Source: JACQNR01 sp049515175
GTDB taxonomy: Bacteria > Acidobacteriota > Terriglobia > UBA7540
Reading direction: 5' to 3'
Assembly: GCA_049515175.1 (NCBI GenBank)
Contig: JBEKUI010000123.1
Location: 1 to 12,622, forward strand
Length of the DNA: 12,622 bases
This document shows positions 12,536-12,622 of the stretch, in pieces. The notes beneath the pieces were generated by a model. That model was not told the DNA's origin. It saw nothing but the letters and a program-made list of their open reading frames with translations, and searched no databases. The first letter of the stretch is position 1. Every line of letters starts with the position of its first letter. The position numbers and the translations under genes are program-made.

Positions 12536-12622
12536 TATGAATCGTGACAGCAGCCGACCGAGGTAACCCACAGTCGCGCGAATTCCGAGTTTTGTGCCGC
12601 TCAAGCTGTGCCGACACCCGGA

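Overview
This window is a piece of bacterial accessory DNA, GC-rich and using ATG, GTG and TTG starts with Shine-Dalgarno sites. It is built from mobile elements packed end to end, followed by a short cargo region. Nothing in it fixes the host species. No rRNA, tRNA or CRISPR array is visible.

Positions 1-2480 hold most of a RIT (recombinase-in-trio) element on the minus strand. Three tyrosine recombinase genes overlap by 4-8 bp (RitA 2353-1103, RitB 1106-156, RitC starting at 163 and leaving the window). The outer end, about 2403-2480, carries repeated copies of a 12-bp motif. Next to it, 2482-4335 is a minus-strand group II intron with its reverse transcriptase/maturase. The intron lacks its 3' end because the RIT element begins in the apical loop of its domain V. 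The intron 5' end (4335) abuts the left tip of an IS66-family element (about 4336-7165), and a perfect 6-nt EBS1/IBS1 match suggests the intron homed into the IS66 terminal repeat. IS66 has tnpA (broken by an amber codon), tnpB, a DUF6788-like gene and tnpC. It runs directly into a 5'-truncated IS630-type transposase (about 7201-7806). The simplest history is stepwise nesting: IS66 next to or inside IS630, then the intron in IS66, then RIT in the intron.

Positions 7807-8286 carry no gene. They hold a terminator-like hairpin, six copies of an 18-bp motif (five direct, one inverted) and an 11-bp direct repeat. A three-gene plus-strand cluster follows: a DUF6094-type methyltransferase-like protein (8287-9315) and two proteins I do not recognise (9574-10350 and 10347-10847), the last two overlapping as ATGA.

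From 12483 back to 10960 on the minus strand is an AbiE-type toxin-antitoxin pair. The AbiEi-like antitoxin is intact and has a recognisable promoter. The AbiEii-like toxin frame is complete except for one in-frame TGA just before its DxD motif. The plus-strand cluster and the AbiE pair converge at about 10850-10960. The likely role of the region is mobile-element or plasmid-borne cargo (modification-type enzyme plus abortive-infection/addiction module), with the left half eroded by successive insertions.
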